A DNA stretch of 64,000 nucleotides, taken from Entophlyctis helioformis (Eukaryota; Chytridiomycota; Chytridiomycetes; Chytridiales; Chytriomycetaceae). The DNA lies in assembly GCA_025526915.1 (NCBI GenBank), contig JAHLKH010000101.1:1-64000 (forward strand), given 5' to 3'. Below, piece by piece: positions 1 through 11,176 of this stretch. Under the pieces are notes generated by a model. That model had not been told where the DNA came from. It was given only the letters and a program-made list of their open reading frames with translations, and did not search any database. Every line of letters begins with the position of its first letter. Position 1 is the first letter of the stretch. The position numbers and the translations under genes were made by a program.

Positions 1-463
1 CGTGGCACTGAGCGTCTGTCGGAACACAGAGCTGGCAGAGTTGAGAGGGATGCCACGGCTGCCGGTTGGATGAGAGAGATCTTGAATGGCTGCACTGGCA
101 GAACGATCAGGCTGCAGCCAGGCAAGGAGTGATGGCGCAGTCGATGCAGTGTCGCAGAGGATGAGCAGCCTTGGCAGAAAGTGCGGGAGCCGCGTCCAAT
201 GGAATGCAGTTTGATACAAGGACCGCAGAAGCAGCAGCGGCAGTTGTTGTTGTTGTTGTTGCGATGACATTCATTGTGCTGACTGTTTGTTGAAGGGCAT
301 GAAAGGACAGACAAGCAAGATATCAGGGCAAGGACGGCTGGCTGGAGAGTGCCAGAGGGTGGCAGAAGCAGCGACAGGCTGCCATTGTGGCAAAAGAGAG
401 AGACTGGCCAAGGATCGATGCCTGCAAGTCAAGCAAAATGGCGAGAAGGGCAAAAGAGAAGCC
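1..463. other. No gene recognised; contains a GTT/TTG microsatellite
   Basis: I see no supported gene in this stretch. Open frames on both strands are short and show no recognisable domain. A perfect GTT-type triplet repeat lies at about 243-261. The tRNA-Lys gene follows directly. Confidence 0.5.
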
Positions 464-536
464 AGCCCGACGTGGGGGTCGAACCCACAACCTTAAGATT
501 AAGAGTCTTACGCTCTACCGATTGAGCTAGCCGGGC
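464..536 (-). tRNA. tRNA-Lys (anticodon CUU)
   Basis: Read on the minus strand, this 73-nt stretch folds as a full cloverleaf. The acceptor arm GCCCGGC pairs with GTCGGGC with one G-U pair. The D arm GCTC...GAGC is present. The anticodon stem TAAGA/TCTTA encloses the loop CTCTTAA, so the anticodon is CTT. The T arm contains GTTCGAC. No intron is visible. The discriminator base reads T from the genomic strand, which is unusual and lowers certainty about the last base. Confidence 0.93.
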
Positions 537-548
537 TTGTTCCTTCTG

Positions 549-556
549 TCACGTGA
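549..556. promoter_or_regulatory. TCACGTGA palindrome (E-box)
   Basis: A perfect 8-bp palindrome with a CACGTG core lies between the tRNA-Lys gene and the PPR gene, about 215 bp before the proposed start. The same octamer precedes eL18 (2987) and the YABBY-like gene (12639). CACGTG cores are bound by bHLH factors of the Cbf1/USF type; function here is inferred. Confidence 0.4.
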
Positions 557-768
557 TTTGCCCAGAAAGAACATATAGTATTCTATCAAAATGGCAAGCA
601 CACATGAAGCACATCCAGAGTGCAGCTGTGACTCCTGGAAAGGATCCTGCGAGGAGACTGCCCGAGCGTGCACAGCACTTGCATTGCATTGCTTCTCCCG
701 AGTTGCACAACACCTGTGCCGTCCATCCAACCACTTTCCGCACTTCACCCACAAACCACAACTTGGAG

Positions 769-2972
769 ATGCTGAGACGACAAACGCTGGTTCTGGCTCG
801 ACTGCTGGCGCTTCGCTCGCCGCCAACGCCTGCCATGCAGCGTCTCTCGCCCAGCAGCCGCATGGAAGCTGGAGCTGTCTGCGGCAGGATGCACCTGGTA
901 GCCTGCCTCACCACAGAAGCCCTGTCGCCAGCAGCACAGCCTGCACAGCAGCCTGCACCGGTTCAGCAGCATGCGACGATCTCCGCGGCCAACACTGCCA
1001 GCAGCAGCAGCAGCAGCAGCAGCAAGGCACGCAGGGACGAGAAGGAACTTCACAGCATGCTGCAGGTCTGCGCACGGGCCGAGGATGTCAAGTCAGCCAC
1101 TCAGCATCTGGCTGCATGGGGCCACTCTGCATGGACGTCGTCCACTCTGGCCGTTTTTCTGGAGCACCTTGTGGTCGAGCCGTCTGGCCAGCGGCTTGTG
1201 CGGCTTGTCAAGGACCTGATGGAGTCGCAGCAGCTCGAGGCACTGCATTGCTTCCTTCTGGCCGACAAGATCCAAGAGTCGCCGTATGGAGAGCGACTTG
1301 GACGCATGCTTGCCGAGCTTGTGGGAGGCATTGGCAGCAAGCTCGATCCTGCTGGTGCGCTTGCAATCATGTTCGCTGTAAGTGCAAGAGCCGCATCTGA
1401 TATGCGAATACTTTGACTGCTGACGATCGCTTTCACTGGCATGTGTGCCACGGTGGCACCATCTGTCGTTCAGAGCGGCCTGGTGAAGCCAGAGCAGGTG
1501 CAGCAGGCCATTGAGGCACTTCGCAACGCAGAGTCTGCAACTGTGCTGGCACTCTATGCACTTTCCAGACGGCAGATGGCGAGCAAGGCCGACGTGGCTG
1601 CCGGATATGAAGAGCTGCAGACATTGCTCAGGACAGCCGACTGGTCCCGGCCTGTTTTCTGGCAGACGCGCGCGGTAGTAGGTGCATCACGGACGGTTCT
1701 GATGGCAGCAGCGCGACTTGGTGATCCGGCTATGCTGGATTCGCCTGCAAGGTGGCTGCGGAGGGTGCTGCCAACAAACCTGCGGACGATCCTGTCACCG
1801 ACCTTTGACCAGGCGCTGCTCAAGTCTGTCGAGGTGGCGTTGGTGCACCGTGATGGCCGCCATCCAAATGCGATCACCGACGCATCACAGCAGCCTGCTT
1901 TCGACAGCTCGCATCTGAGCGTTGAGCAGGAGCACCGTCGCATTCAGCGGTGGCTTTCACAAGCAAACGCTCTGGTGACCGATATTGTTGACGGACGGAT
2001 CGAGGCAGAGTCGGAGACGATGGACAGCGTCATCTCGTACTTGTCGGCGACGCAACTGCATCAGTCTGGCGAGTTTGCAACGGTGCGGTTCATCACGGAC
2101 GTTTTTGTGGCGTTTGAGCGTCGCGGATACATGGCGGAGATGCAGGCGTACAATAGAGTTCTCCAGTGCATCGCCAATCCCAGTGGTCGGCGTCTGGCAT
2201 GCGGTCGTCGCGCGGCACCGCAGCGTGGGAGGTGATGCAGCGGATGGTCAGTTCTGGCGTCGTGCCAGATGGAACGTCGTACGGAGCCGTGTTTGATGCG
2301 ATTGCGCTGAGCGGCGGCGCGACAGACACGTACTCGTTTGCCGGGCAAGTCGAGCAGCAGATGATTTCGCAGGGCATCCAGTATGACCTTCAATTGGTGA
2401 AGCGCGCAATCAAGGCATTCATCACCTCCTGGCGCATCGAGCTTGCGACCCAGCGACTCGCGGACATGCGGCACGACGGATTCGTGCCGTCTGCCGATCT
2501 ATACACACTGTTCTTTTCGACGATAGGGTCTGCATCTCTGTCGGACAACGCGACGCATCTGCAAAGTCAGTTCGGCCAGCGCACTCAGCTGGTTGACCAG
2601 CCAGACGGGACACAGCACCGCAGACGGCGATTCCGGCGAGAGAATGCATACAGCTGCGCTCTGTTTGCACTCAAGGACCTGCGATGGACCATGAAGCGCG
2701 ATGGCGTTGTTGGCGGCCCAGACACGTACGCCGGCCTCCTGCAATGCAGCGTTGTGGCGCAGGATGTCTTGACTGCGATCCAGCTGTGTGAGGAAATGGT
2801 GGCACTGGCCGTTCCACCCACGAGCGCCGCGTTGGGGGCCATCGAGGCGATTGGCGAGTACGGCGACGACGTGGCGCAGCGGACGCTCCGTGATCTGCTT
2901 GCCAAGATGCGGCCGCGCTCGACTGAAGCGACAGCCGCACCGTCGTCGGCCGCTGTGGCGAGTTTGGAATGA
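769..2972 (+). CDS. PPR-like mitochondrial protein, unnamed
   Basis: Proposed exons are 769-1377, 1474-2182 and 2224-2972. Intron 1 (1378-1473) has a GTAAGT donor and keeps phase 0. The second break, 2183-2223, would be a 41-bp GT-AG intron that restores the frame exactly, but it is so short that a one-base indel is an equal explanation. The start at 769 was chosen because MLRRQTLVLARLLALR looks like an amphipathic mitochondrial presequence. The body is made of helical pairs in the style of pentatricopeptide repeats, with motifs such as 'AYNRVLQCIA' and 'GTSYGAVFDAIALSG'. Such proteins usually bind organellar RNA for processing or translation. I cannot assign a specific family member. The product is about 685 residues. 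Confidence 0.6.
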
Positions 2973-2986
2973 AAAAGTGAACTCGA

Positions 2987-2994
2987 TCACGTGA
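2987..2994. promoter_or_regulatory. TCACGTGA palindrome upstream of eL18
   Basis: Second perfect copy of the octamer, 75 bp before the eL18 start codon and 15 bp after the PPR gene stop. The 96-bp space between the two genes must hold both the PPR 3' end and the eL18 promoter, so this is a strong candidate promoter element. Confidence 0.45.
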
Positions 2995-3068
2995 CTTGTT
3001 CGTAGTGTTTCTGATAGTGTTTTGGCTTGGCTCAGCGCCCTACCTTTCCACCGCACGAACTAACCAAA

Positions 3069-4504
3069 ATGGTAGGCGTCTTGCCGCATGCCGCCACGTG
3101 TGACGGGCTTGAGCGAGCAGCGAGCAGCGAGCTGCGACCAGCCAGCAGCACCGGTCGGGCAGCACCGGTTCAACACCAGCGACGTCGAGCACGACGGGAT
3201 GGACAGTCCCCAGCCCATCCACCTGTCCACTGGACGCCTTTCCCTCCTGCCCCCGTCGGCTGGATGGGATGGGATGGGATGGATGCGATGGGATGGGATG
3301 CGATTCCTGGTCGTGGCACATTGCGACTCGCAACTCGATTCAGGCAACACCGGCGGCAACAACCACACCGGCGACCAACTCACCGGCGACAGCAACAGCA
3401 GCGGCCGCCAACACTGTGACGGGTTCAGCCCCACGCCGCAGCCAGCCGCCACCCGTGAACTGCCGCCGCCAAACAGCATTCGACGACTGCAGCAGCAGCA
3501 GCAGCAACAATGCGGAATGCCGCCGAGTGGCTCTCTCAGCCGCAGTGCTCTGCATTCCTCAGCTGCGTGAACAGCACCACAGCGGCATCGACAGCGAGAG
3601 CGGCGTCTGCATCTGCTGGAACTTTGTCGCTGCTCGCTCAACGCCGACGTCCATTGCATGCTGCTCGTTCAAGCTGCCGTGCTTGCGATCGATGGTCTTG
3701 GTGCTGACAAGCGTGCGCTGCCTGTTTCCGACGGCATTCATGCCAATATAGGGTCGCGATCTCATCCAGAAGCACCACGTCAAGAAGGGCAACCGTACGG
3801 CCCCCAAGTCGCAGGCAAGTGGCCGCTGCATATGCGTAAAGCTTATCGCCAGCCGGCCTGCCTGCCGCAACGCCACTGACATTACATTTTCGATGCTTTT
3901 GCGCTCTTTAGGATGTCTACCTCAGCCTCCTCGTCAAGGTGTGTGCTCTCTCTCTCTCTCTTGCATGCATGCTTTGGCTTGAATCGTTCCCTGCTTGACG
4001 ACGAGCCGCTGACCACCGTGTGATGACCCGTCACAGCTGTACCGCTTCCTCGCTCGCCGCACGGACTCCAAGTTCAACAAGGTTGTCCTCAAGAGACTGT
4101 TTATGTCGCGTGTGAACCGCCCTCCCATCTCGGTTGCCCGTCTCAGCAAGTACCTTGCTGGCAAGGAGGGCAAGATCGCCGTCGTTGTTGGCACCGTCAC
4201 CGACGACATCCGTCTCCTCGAGGTCCCCAAGATGACCGTTGCCGCTCTCCGCGTCACCTCTGCCGCCCGTGCCCGCATCATCAAGGCCGGCGGTGAGATC
4301 CTCACTTTTGACCAGCTTGCCCTCCGGTCGCCCCTCGGCAAGGGCACCGTTCTCCTCCGTGGCCCCAAGAACTCGCGCGAGGCTGTCAAGCACTTTGGCA
4401 CCCCCGGCAAGCCCGGCTCCCACGCCAAGCCCTACGTCCGCTCCAAGGGCCGCAAGTTCGAGCGTGCTCGTGGTCGCCGTGCGTCGCGTGGTTACAAGAA
4501 CTAA
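3069..4504 (+). CDS. RPL18: 60S ribosomal protein eL18
   Basis: Exons are 3069-3071, 3752-3814, 3912-3938 and 4037-4504, giving 186 residues, the usual length for eukaryotic L18. The first coding exon is the ATG alone. It is followed by a 680-bp intron (GTAGGC...ATATAG), by far the longest in this gene. Intron 2 (3815-3911) starts with GCAAGT, a GC-AG intron. Exon 4 carries the highly conserved core, including '[20 protein letters not shown]', '[10 protein letters not shown]' and the basic tail. The protein is a component of the large ribosomal subunit. Codon use is strongly C-ending, typical of a highly expressed gene. A TCACGTGA element lies 75 bp upstream. Confidence 0.95.
3261..3301 (+). 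repeat. GATGG-type tandem repeat inside eL18 intron 1
   Basis: Direct tandem copies of GGGAT/GATGG-type pentamers lie within the long first intron of RPL18. CAG runs occur further along in the same intron (about 3489-3510). These are simple repeats; they have no coding role if the intron model is right. Confidence 0.7.
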
Positions 4505-4795
4505 GCATACGAGGCACTCTTGTAGTAGTGATGATGAATCTGGTGGCTGTTGTCGTTGCTGCCTCTGCCGGTACTTGTGTACGTATCGTCGTCGGGGTCT
4601 CGTCTTTGTTGCTCCCGCTTTCCCCTGTTCCTCGTCTGCCGGCATGATGGTGGCTCTGTGCAATGAAACCAAGTGCGGACCCGTTCTTTGCCATTGTGCC
4701 TTCTTTCACATCTGCCTCGCTGCCTCGCCGTCGCGTCTGTGCCGCGTCTGTGCACGCTCTTTGGTTGGTTCCCCCGCTGATCAGAAACAGTCGAC

Positions 4796-7301
4796 ATGTC
4801 ATCGCCCGCGACCGCCACCGCCGTCAAGACCTTTGCCAACCAGGACAAGCTGCCGCGCCTGCCTGTGCCGCCGCTGCCCGAGACGCTGCAGCGCTATCTG
4901 CGCACGACCCGGCCGCACTTTGCCACGCAGGCCGAGTACGAGGCGTACGCTGCCACGGTCGCCGACTTTGCCAAGGACGGCGCTCTTGGGCCGCAGCTGC
5001 AGGCCCGCCTCGAGGCGCACGCCAAGGCCCAGCCGTCATCGTGGCTCGAGGACTGGTGGCTGCGCTTGGCCTACCTGTCCTGGCGCGAGCCGCTGCTCAT
5101 CAACTCCAACTGGTTCCTGCTCACGGCGCCGCACCCAGACACCCCGCGTGCGCTCATGACCGACGGCGACCGCGCTCGGCCGGCCACGGGCCAGTTTACC
5201 GACTTCCAGCTGCTGCGCGCTGCCGGCTTTGTGTCCAACCTGGTCACCTTCAAGGACATGCTCGAGCGGTGCGTCCTGTGCATTGCGTGTCGCAGTCTCG
5301 TGCATTGTGCTGCTCGTGCAGCCAGGCCGCCTCTGGCACCGCCTGGCCTCTCTTGCTCTCGCCTGCCGGCTGCCGTTCAGCGCTGACCGTCGCCTTCACG
5401 TGCATGTCTCGTTCCGATTCCATTCTTGCTGGCTCACGTGCCGGATCGACATCGGGACAACATGTCGGCATGCTGGCCAATGTCGCCAGCGAGGTCATCA
5501 AGCCCGAAGCCACCCGTGCAGGCCCGCAGTGCATGAACCAGTACCGCAACATCTTTGGCATCTCGCGCATCCCCAAGCCCGATTGCGATGTCCTTGTGGG
5601 CGGATTCAAGTCGCCCAGCAAGCACATTATTGTGCTTGTGCGCGACCAGATCTATGCCGTCAATGTCTACGACCAGCAGACCGGCAAGCGCCTGGCCATC
5701 TCTGACATTCTCAGGTCTGTGTTCCAGCCGCTCGTCTTGGATCAGTAACGGCTCTGCTGGCAAGATCAATGCACAGACTGACAGTTTGCTCGGCATCAAG
5801 GCAACTGCGCTCGATTGTTGCAGAAGTCACGGCTGGAAAGGACATCCAGCCGCCAGTCTGCATCATGACGTCGGAGAACCGCAACAACTGGGCAAAGTCG
5901 CGGGCCCATCTCGAGTCGCTGGGCGGTGCCAACACAGAGACGTTCAAGTGGATCGACTCGGCGCTTTTTGCAGTCAGTCTCGACGACCGTGCCATTCCTT
6001 ACACGGTCGAGGATCAAGGCAGTGCGTTGATTTCTCTCGCAGTTGCTTGGAGCAGATGCGTCCTTTTGTATGCTGACCCGCCGGTGTTCCCTGCTTTACA
6101 GAGTTTGTGTTCCACAACTTTGACGGACGCAACCGCTGGTTCGATACCTGCATCACTGTTGCTGTTTCCAACGATGCGCGCATCGGCATCAACGGCGAGC
6201 ACTCGCCTTGCGATGCTCTTGTGCCTGCTCTGGCCGTCGACTTTGCTGCCAAAAAGTAAGTCATGGCAGGCTACTCGCTTTGCACCGTCCATTTCATGGG
6301 TAGCAGCAGAGATCTCACAACAGTTGGTGCCGTATCTGATCATCATGGCTCATAAGCGAGCCTGCCAAGGACTCGCCAGGAGCTATCCTGTCGGCTCCCA
6401 CTGCCAACAAGGCACGCCGTCTCACGTGGAACACGGACGCAAAGATTGGCAAGGCTATCGTGGATGCACAGGCTGCGGCCAGCAAGCTCATCGCCGACAG
6501 CGATCTGACCGTCATGCACTTTGCCGAGTACGGTGGCGATTTCATCAAGAAGAACGGTGAGGCTTGGTGTTTTGGCTGATGCCCGACTGCCCGCCGACTC
6601 ACACAGCCAACAGCCAAGGTCAGCCCGGATGCGTACATCCAGATGTGCCTGCAGCTCACCTACTACCGCATCCACGGCCAATTCGCGGCCGTGTACGAGA
6701 CGGCATCCACGCGCAAGTTCCTGCATGGCCGCACAGAGACGTGCAGATCGCTGTCGCTTGAAGCTCAGGCCTTTGCTCGCACCATGCAGGCCCCTAATGC
6801 CACGGTATGTACTGGCCAGCACTGAATGGAGGAGCTATCATGTGTGCTGACTTGCTCTGGCAATTGCATGTTCGTCGCTAGCCCGCCGAAAAGTACAAGG
6901 CACTCCAAACCGCCTGCAAGGCCCATGTGGACTACCTGGCTGTTGCCAGCGACGGACGCGGCGTCGATCGCCATCTCCTTGGCCTCCGTCTCGTCATGAA
7001 GGACGGCGAGTCATCGGACGTGTTCAAGCACCCCGTCTTTGCGCAGTCGAGCAAGTGGCAGCTGTCCACCAGCGCTCTCTTCCCGTCTGATCGCCTCTAT
7101 GGCACTGGCTTTGGCGCCGTGGTTGTGGACGGCTATGGCATGAACTACACCATTGGCGACAAGATCATCAAGATGGGCGTCGAGTCCAAGGTGTCGTGCA
7201 AGGAAACGTCAACGGCCAAGTTCAAGTCTACGTTTGAGCAGGTGCTCCGTGATGTGGCTGCCATGTGCGCCGATGTCAACTCGCCCCAGGCTAAGCTGTG
7301 A
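4796..7301 (+). CDS. CAT2: Carnitine O-acetyltransferase with peroxisomal AKL tail
   Basis: Seven exons: 4796-5268, 5490-5714, 5777-6021, 6102-6255, 6357-6556, 6614-6804 and 6882-7301, about 635 residues. The acceptor at 5777 could be about 24 nt later in the same frame. The enzyme transfers acetyl groups between CoA and carnitine. Visible family marks are 'PPLPETLQRYL' near the N terminus, 'GPQCMNQYRNIFGISRIP', 'NRWFDTCITV', the catalytic-His segment 'GEHSPCDALVP' and 'ALFPSDRLYGTGFG'. The C terminus ends in AKL, which fits the type 1 peroxisomal signal; yeast Cat2 ends the same way. No mitochondrial presequence is seen after the chosen ATG, and an in-frame stop lies 18 nt upstream, so a mitochondrial form would need an extra upstream exon. 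Confidence 0.93.
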
Positions 7302-7496
7302 TCTGTCCCAGACCTGCATTCATTTGCGTCATGGGCGACGATCGGCCAACCAATACATGAAGCCGTGTGTGTTTTGCATCCTTGTGCACACAAGTATGAT
7401 TGTTCATTCTGGTGATCGTGCCAGGCTGCCTGTGCAGGACGTTGGCCGAGGCGGGTCCAGACCAGGCCATGCAGGCATTGTGACGCAAGATATTGC

Positions 7497-9172
7497 CTAG
7501 TCGAGCGCGTCCAGCACATCCTGGTAGTCCTCAACAAGGCCCAGGTACGTCGAGTGGAGCTTGTCCAGCCGCTCGTCAAATTCCATGCCCTCAAGCACCT
7601 CGCGGTTCTGGCGGTAGATGCGTGCCTTGACAAACAGGCGATACTGTCGCATTGCGCGTGCATCCATGCGCTTTGCGCGGTCCAGCATGAGAATCTCTGC
7701 GCATCGGTCTGCCTGGCGCTGGAAACGCATTGTCTGTCAGGACATGCACGTATGCTGTGCGCCACCATGGATGCATCCCCACGGCAACAATAGACTCACC
7801 CGGCAGAGCTTGAACTGCTTCTGCATGGCAGAGATCTGCGACCGCGTGAGAGGCGCTGTGAGGCCAGCCAGCGCCTTTTCGCTGATCAGATGTTCCACGT
7901 CGCACCTGTCGCGCAGGTCTTGGAAGCCGTCGTTGGGGTCTTCAACCGTGATGTCAATAACGTCCTTGTCCGCCACGAACCGCTTGTACGCAGACGTGTA
8001 CAAACTGCGACCGTGTCCCTGTTTCTGGTACGGCGGCAGGATGATAAACTGGCTGTGGCAACGTCAGCAGTGCATGCTGGGCAAGCAGCACCACAGTCTG
8101 CCATGTGCATACCTGATGCGCATGCGTTTTTGGTCAGGGAAGTGGAAGAAGGGGTAGTAGGACATGTATCCGACAATTCTGTACACCTGCTTTCCGCTGG
8201 CGCCTGTCTCTTTTTTGAACCTGCACACGCAGCCGCATTGCCAGACTACCGTCAGTCACGCTGATCTGTAAGTGCCTGGCCATGCCCAGAACCCGTACAG
8301 GAGAAGGAACCGCCAGTAGAGGTCGTCTTCGTGGAGGAACGACGCGCCTTCGATGAACCACAGCAAGAACGTCTGGAGTCGGCGGTGGTAGTCCTTGAAC
8401 TTTGGCGTCTCAAAGGTGCACTCGTACAACTCGTAAATCTCGTCGTCGACAGAGTACTCGTGCACTTTCTGGCCCATGGGAGTAAACGTCTGTTCGTCGG
8501 CCTTGACACGCCCAAGGAACTCGTCGTAGTTGTTTGTGACGCCGGCTGTGGAGAGGACATGCCCGCTGGGTGTCAGTGGTTGAGTGCGCAGGCCAGGATC
8601 GATCGCAAGCGGACGCAACTCATTGCAAGCTTCTCAGAGATCATGCCGACAACGTCCTGGGGTTGCACGCCTGGTGCAATACGCTTGGACGGCCCCTCGC
8701 CTATCCGAGACGAGTAGGTGAAGCCCAGATAGGCGTACAGCGATCCAGAGGTGTAGTGCAGCTGGGGCAGCTCGTTGTCAGCGAGTGCCGGGTGTCGGAC
8801 AAGAGGGCACGACGGAAACCCGCAGCTCTGCATACCTTGATCTTGAGGTTCTTGAAGCCAAAGACTTGCTCTTCGTCACCAAAGACAGGGTAGGAGTAGA
8901 GCGGGTGGAACTCTGCATCGTGGCCGTCGCCTTGGTCAGCATCGGCGTCGGTGTGTGTCTCTGAGCCTGCCTTGACTGCCAGGCCATGTCCGGTTGTGTT
9001 GGTGGGGGCAGTCCGTTGCGTCAGCGTCGTTTGGTCCAGCCAGCCCAGCCGTGCAAACACAGCACTGGACAGACGGGCATGCTCACAGACAGACAGACGC
9101 ACCAAGACGGAGGCATATGGCGTCGTTTGAGCTGCTGAGCCATTCGGCGAGCGGGTTGTGAGACGCAAACAT
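7497..9172 (-). CDS. HAT1: Histone acetyltransferase type B catalytic subunit
   Basis: Exons on the minus strand are 9172-9103, 8975-8836, 8761-8620, 8545-8293, 8220-8113, 8052-7800 and 7733-7497, giving 400 residues (yeast about 374, human 419). HAT1 acetylates newly made histone H4 before deposition. The N terminus keeps 'LAEWLSSSNDAICLRL', then 'FHPLYSYPVFGDEEQ', 'GFKNLKIK' and 'YHRRLQTFLLWFIEGASF'. The GNAT acetyl-CoA loop reads QKQGHG. It is followed by 'DITVEDPND', whose Glu corresponds to the catalytic residue of the family. One donor (8292, GTTCTG) is weak but gives the only in-frame join. The gene converges with CAT2, with about 195 bp between stops. Confidence 0.93.
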
Positions 9173-9786
9173 GGCGCTTGCACGAGCAGGTCAAGTGCTG
9201 GCTGGTGGTGGTGGTGGTGGTGGTGGTGTCCGAGTTGCTCGAGAAGGTGCAACAAACAATTCCGCAGATCGTGTCCGAACGGTGCTCAGCCCAGCCCAGA
9301 CCTGCAACAGCGCTGCGGAGCCGCTCCAAACCCGTGCGGGCCTGACTGCAATGCCCGGGATCAACGGCTCTGTTGGAGCCGTCTGGCCAGTTCGCTCCTC
9401 CAACCACCTCCAGCCTGCCCTGCACACTTGGCACACATTCGTGCAGGACCCCACTTTCGCAGGTTTGCTCAGTGCCACGCCAGCCAAGTCGGCCGTGTCA
9501 GGATGGCGTGTCGGTCCAAAGGGCGGCAGGCCATGCGGCGGGCCACGGGGGCAAAGAACGCGGCAGGCCACGGCGGCCAACAGCCACCAAGGCTGCAAAT
9601 ATGCGACGATCGCGCCGCTTTCACAGCAACGGAAGCGCCACCCCTCGCAAAAACGCGTCTTCTGAAACACAGGGAGGTTCGCCAACGGCCGCTCGTTTGA
9701 AACGTCTGTGGTGGCACTCGCCGCGCGCCGCAAGTGTCGGGTGGCCCTGACGGCGCCGTCCGGGCAGCGCCGCCTGGGCAGCGCTG
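9173..9786. other. Intergenic region between HAT1 and the secreted-protein pair
   Basis: This divergent interval holds the HAT1 promoter and the upstream region of the first secreted-protein gene. It contains a (GGT)n run at about 9201-9227. No gene is supported: open frames here are composition artefacts without recognisable domains. Confidence 0.5.
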
Positions 9787-9793
9787 TATAAAA
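9787..9793 (+). promoter_or_regulatory. TATA box of secreted-protein gene 1
   Basis: TATAAAA lies 84 bp before the ATG. It sits in a block of about 60 bp (from about 9781) that is nearly identical to the promoter of the tandem paralogue at 11164-11230, so the core promoter was duplicated with the gene. Confidence 0.8.
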
Positions 9794-9870
9794 CGCGGCC
9801 GCCCCCCTGCGACGGTTCCCGCATCAAGCTCTCAGCTGTACATTCCCCTGTAACACTCCTCCAACTCAAG

Positions 9871-10707
9871 ATGATCTTCAACGCTGCCGTCCTCGCCCTC
9901 ACCGCCGTCGCCGTCGTCCCCGTCCAGGCCCGTTTCGGCCAGCAGAACCCTCCTGCTGAGGGTCTTGCCAACGCCGCCGTTGGCGGTGGCATCGCCGGCC
10001 AAATCCCCAGCGCTCTTCTCGGTGCTGCCGACCCCTGCCTCAAGCTCTCGCTCGCCGACACCATCGCTGCCGCCAAGCCCGGTGATGCTGCCGCCCTCAC
10101 CGCCGCCAAGGCGCTGGTGAACACCGAGAAGAACTTCAACCCGTTCACGCCTGGCGCGCTCCCGACGCTCTGTAACGACCCGGCGCTCCCCAAGACGCCC
10201 GAGCTCCGCGGCATCCTCGCTCTCGTGTCCGACCAGGACCTCCCCACCAAGTTTGGTGCCAACGGCGGTCTGACTGCGGCCCAGATCAACGCCATCGCCA
10301 CCAAGTCCCTGACCACGCCGATCGCCAACAACGCCGGCAAGTCGGTCGCCCAGCTGTTCGCTGATCAGGGCTTCAAGGACTTTGTCGGTGCCGACAAGCT
10401 CAAGGTTGCCGCTGGTGGCGCTGCTCCTCCTCCTGCTGCCGACAACAAGCCCACCGGCACTGGCGCTGCCAAGGCTGTCGTGACCACCACGGTCACCGTC
10501 ACTCGCGCGGCCTCTGCAACCGAGTGTGCTGCTGCCGGCAACAACGTCACTCCTCCCCCTCCCCCTCCTGCTGTTGGTGGCAACACTGGCGCCGGCGCCG
10601 GCGCGACTGGCGGCAACGCTGGAAACGGTGGCAAGTCGGGTCTCAGCGCAGGCGTCATTGCCCAGCTGAAGGACCTTCTTTCCCAGATGGTGAAGGTCCT
10701 TGGTTGA
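9871..10707 (+). CDS. Secreted Ala/Gly-rich protein, paralogue 1
   Basis: Single exon, 278 residues. Residues 1-20 form a clear signal peptide with a hydrophobic core and a likely cut after VQA. The mature part begins RFGQQNPPAEGL and has two cysteines in the shared domain (DPCLKLSL and PTLCNDPALP) and a compact helical region to about residue 180. After this the protein changes to a Thr/Val segment, a Pro run, a Gly/Asn-rich linker and a short amphipathic C-terminal helix (AQLKDLLSQMVKVL). I do not recognise the family. Strong C-ending codon use and a TATA promoter suggest high expression. A secreted or wall-associated structural role is inference. The shared domain is identical to that of the gene at 11248. 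Confidence 0.8.
   Translation: MIFNAAVLALTAVAVVPVQARFGQQNPPAEGLANAAVGGGIAGQIPSALLGAADPCLKLSLADTIAAAKPGDAAALTAAKALVNTEKNFNPFTPGALPTLCNDPALPKTPELRGILALVSDQDLPTKFGANGGLTAAQINAIATKSLTTPIANNAGKSVAQLFADQGFKDFVGADKLKVAAGGAAPPPAADNKPTGTGAAKAVVTTTVTVTRAASATECAAAGNNVTPPPPPPAVGGNTGAGAGATGGNAGNGGKSGLSAGVIAQLKDLLSQMVKVLG
9919..10421 (+). repeat. 503-bp segment identical to 11290-11792 (copy A)
   Basis: By eye I find no difference between this segment and 11290-11792 (offset 1371 bp), including third codon positions. The flanking signal-peptide codons and the 3' halves of the two genes differ strongly. Confidence 0.85.
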
Positions 10708-11169
10708 TCTTCTTGCCCAATGAATATACAGTTCGACTACTAGCTTTGTCATTACCATCCCTTGAAGGACTCCCCAACGTAACAGCAGAGACACCAGCCA
10801 ATAGACGCCGTCCAGCAGACGCTGTCCAATAGACAACATCGCACACAGAGAGGCGCACGCCCTCTGGCTTTCATCGTGGTGTTCCCTGCGAGCCACCACC
10901 TGAATGACGTCATGGGGAGCAGGCCAACCAATAGCCAAGTGGCGCCGTGTGTGATATCCATTAGAGCGAAGTAGTCCATTGTTCGGCGATTAATCGGCAC
11001 GCCGTCCGGCCACGTAGCCCTTGGCAGCCCTTCGCAGCCCTTTGCGCGTGGCGCACAGTGGCCCAGGCACGCGCTTGGCGCCACTGCTTTGTGTCTTTTG
11101 AAACAGGCTTGGTGGCGCGCTGTTTTTTGAGCCAATCAGCGAGACAAGGGCGCTGCCCGGACGGCGCTG
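10708..11169. promoter_or_regulatory. Intergenic/promoter region of paralogue 2 with CCAAT boxes
   Basis: No gene is seen. Several CCAAT motifs lie at about 10798, 10826 and 10928, and a CCAATCAGCG at about 11135, upstream of the TATA box at 11170. CCAAT sites are typical binding sites of the fungal HAP/NF-Y complex; use here is inferred. Confidence 0.5.
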
Positions 11170-11176
11170 TATAAAA
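11170..11176 (+). promoter_or_regulatory. TATA box of secreted-protein gene 2
   Basis: TATAAAA lies 78 bp before the ATG at 11248. It is set in the same GCGCTG-TATA-AAACGCGGCC context as the first gene, followed by a matching leader (CCTGCGACGGTTCCCGCATC). Confidence 0.8.
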
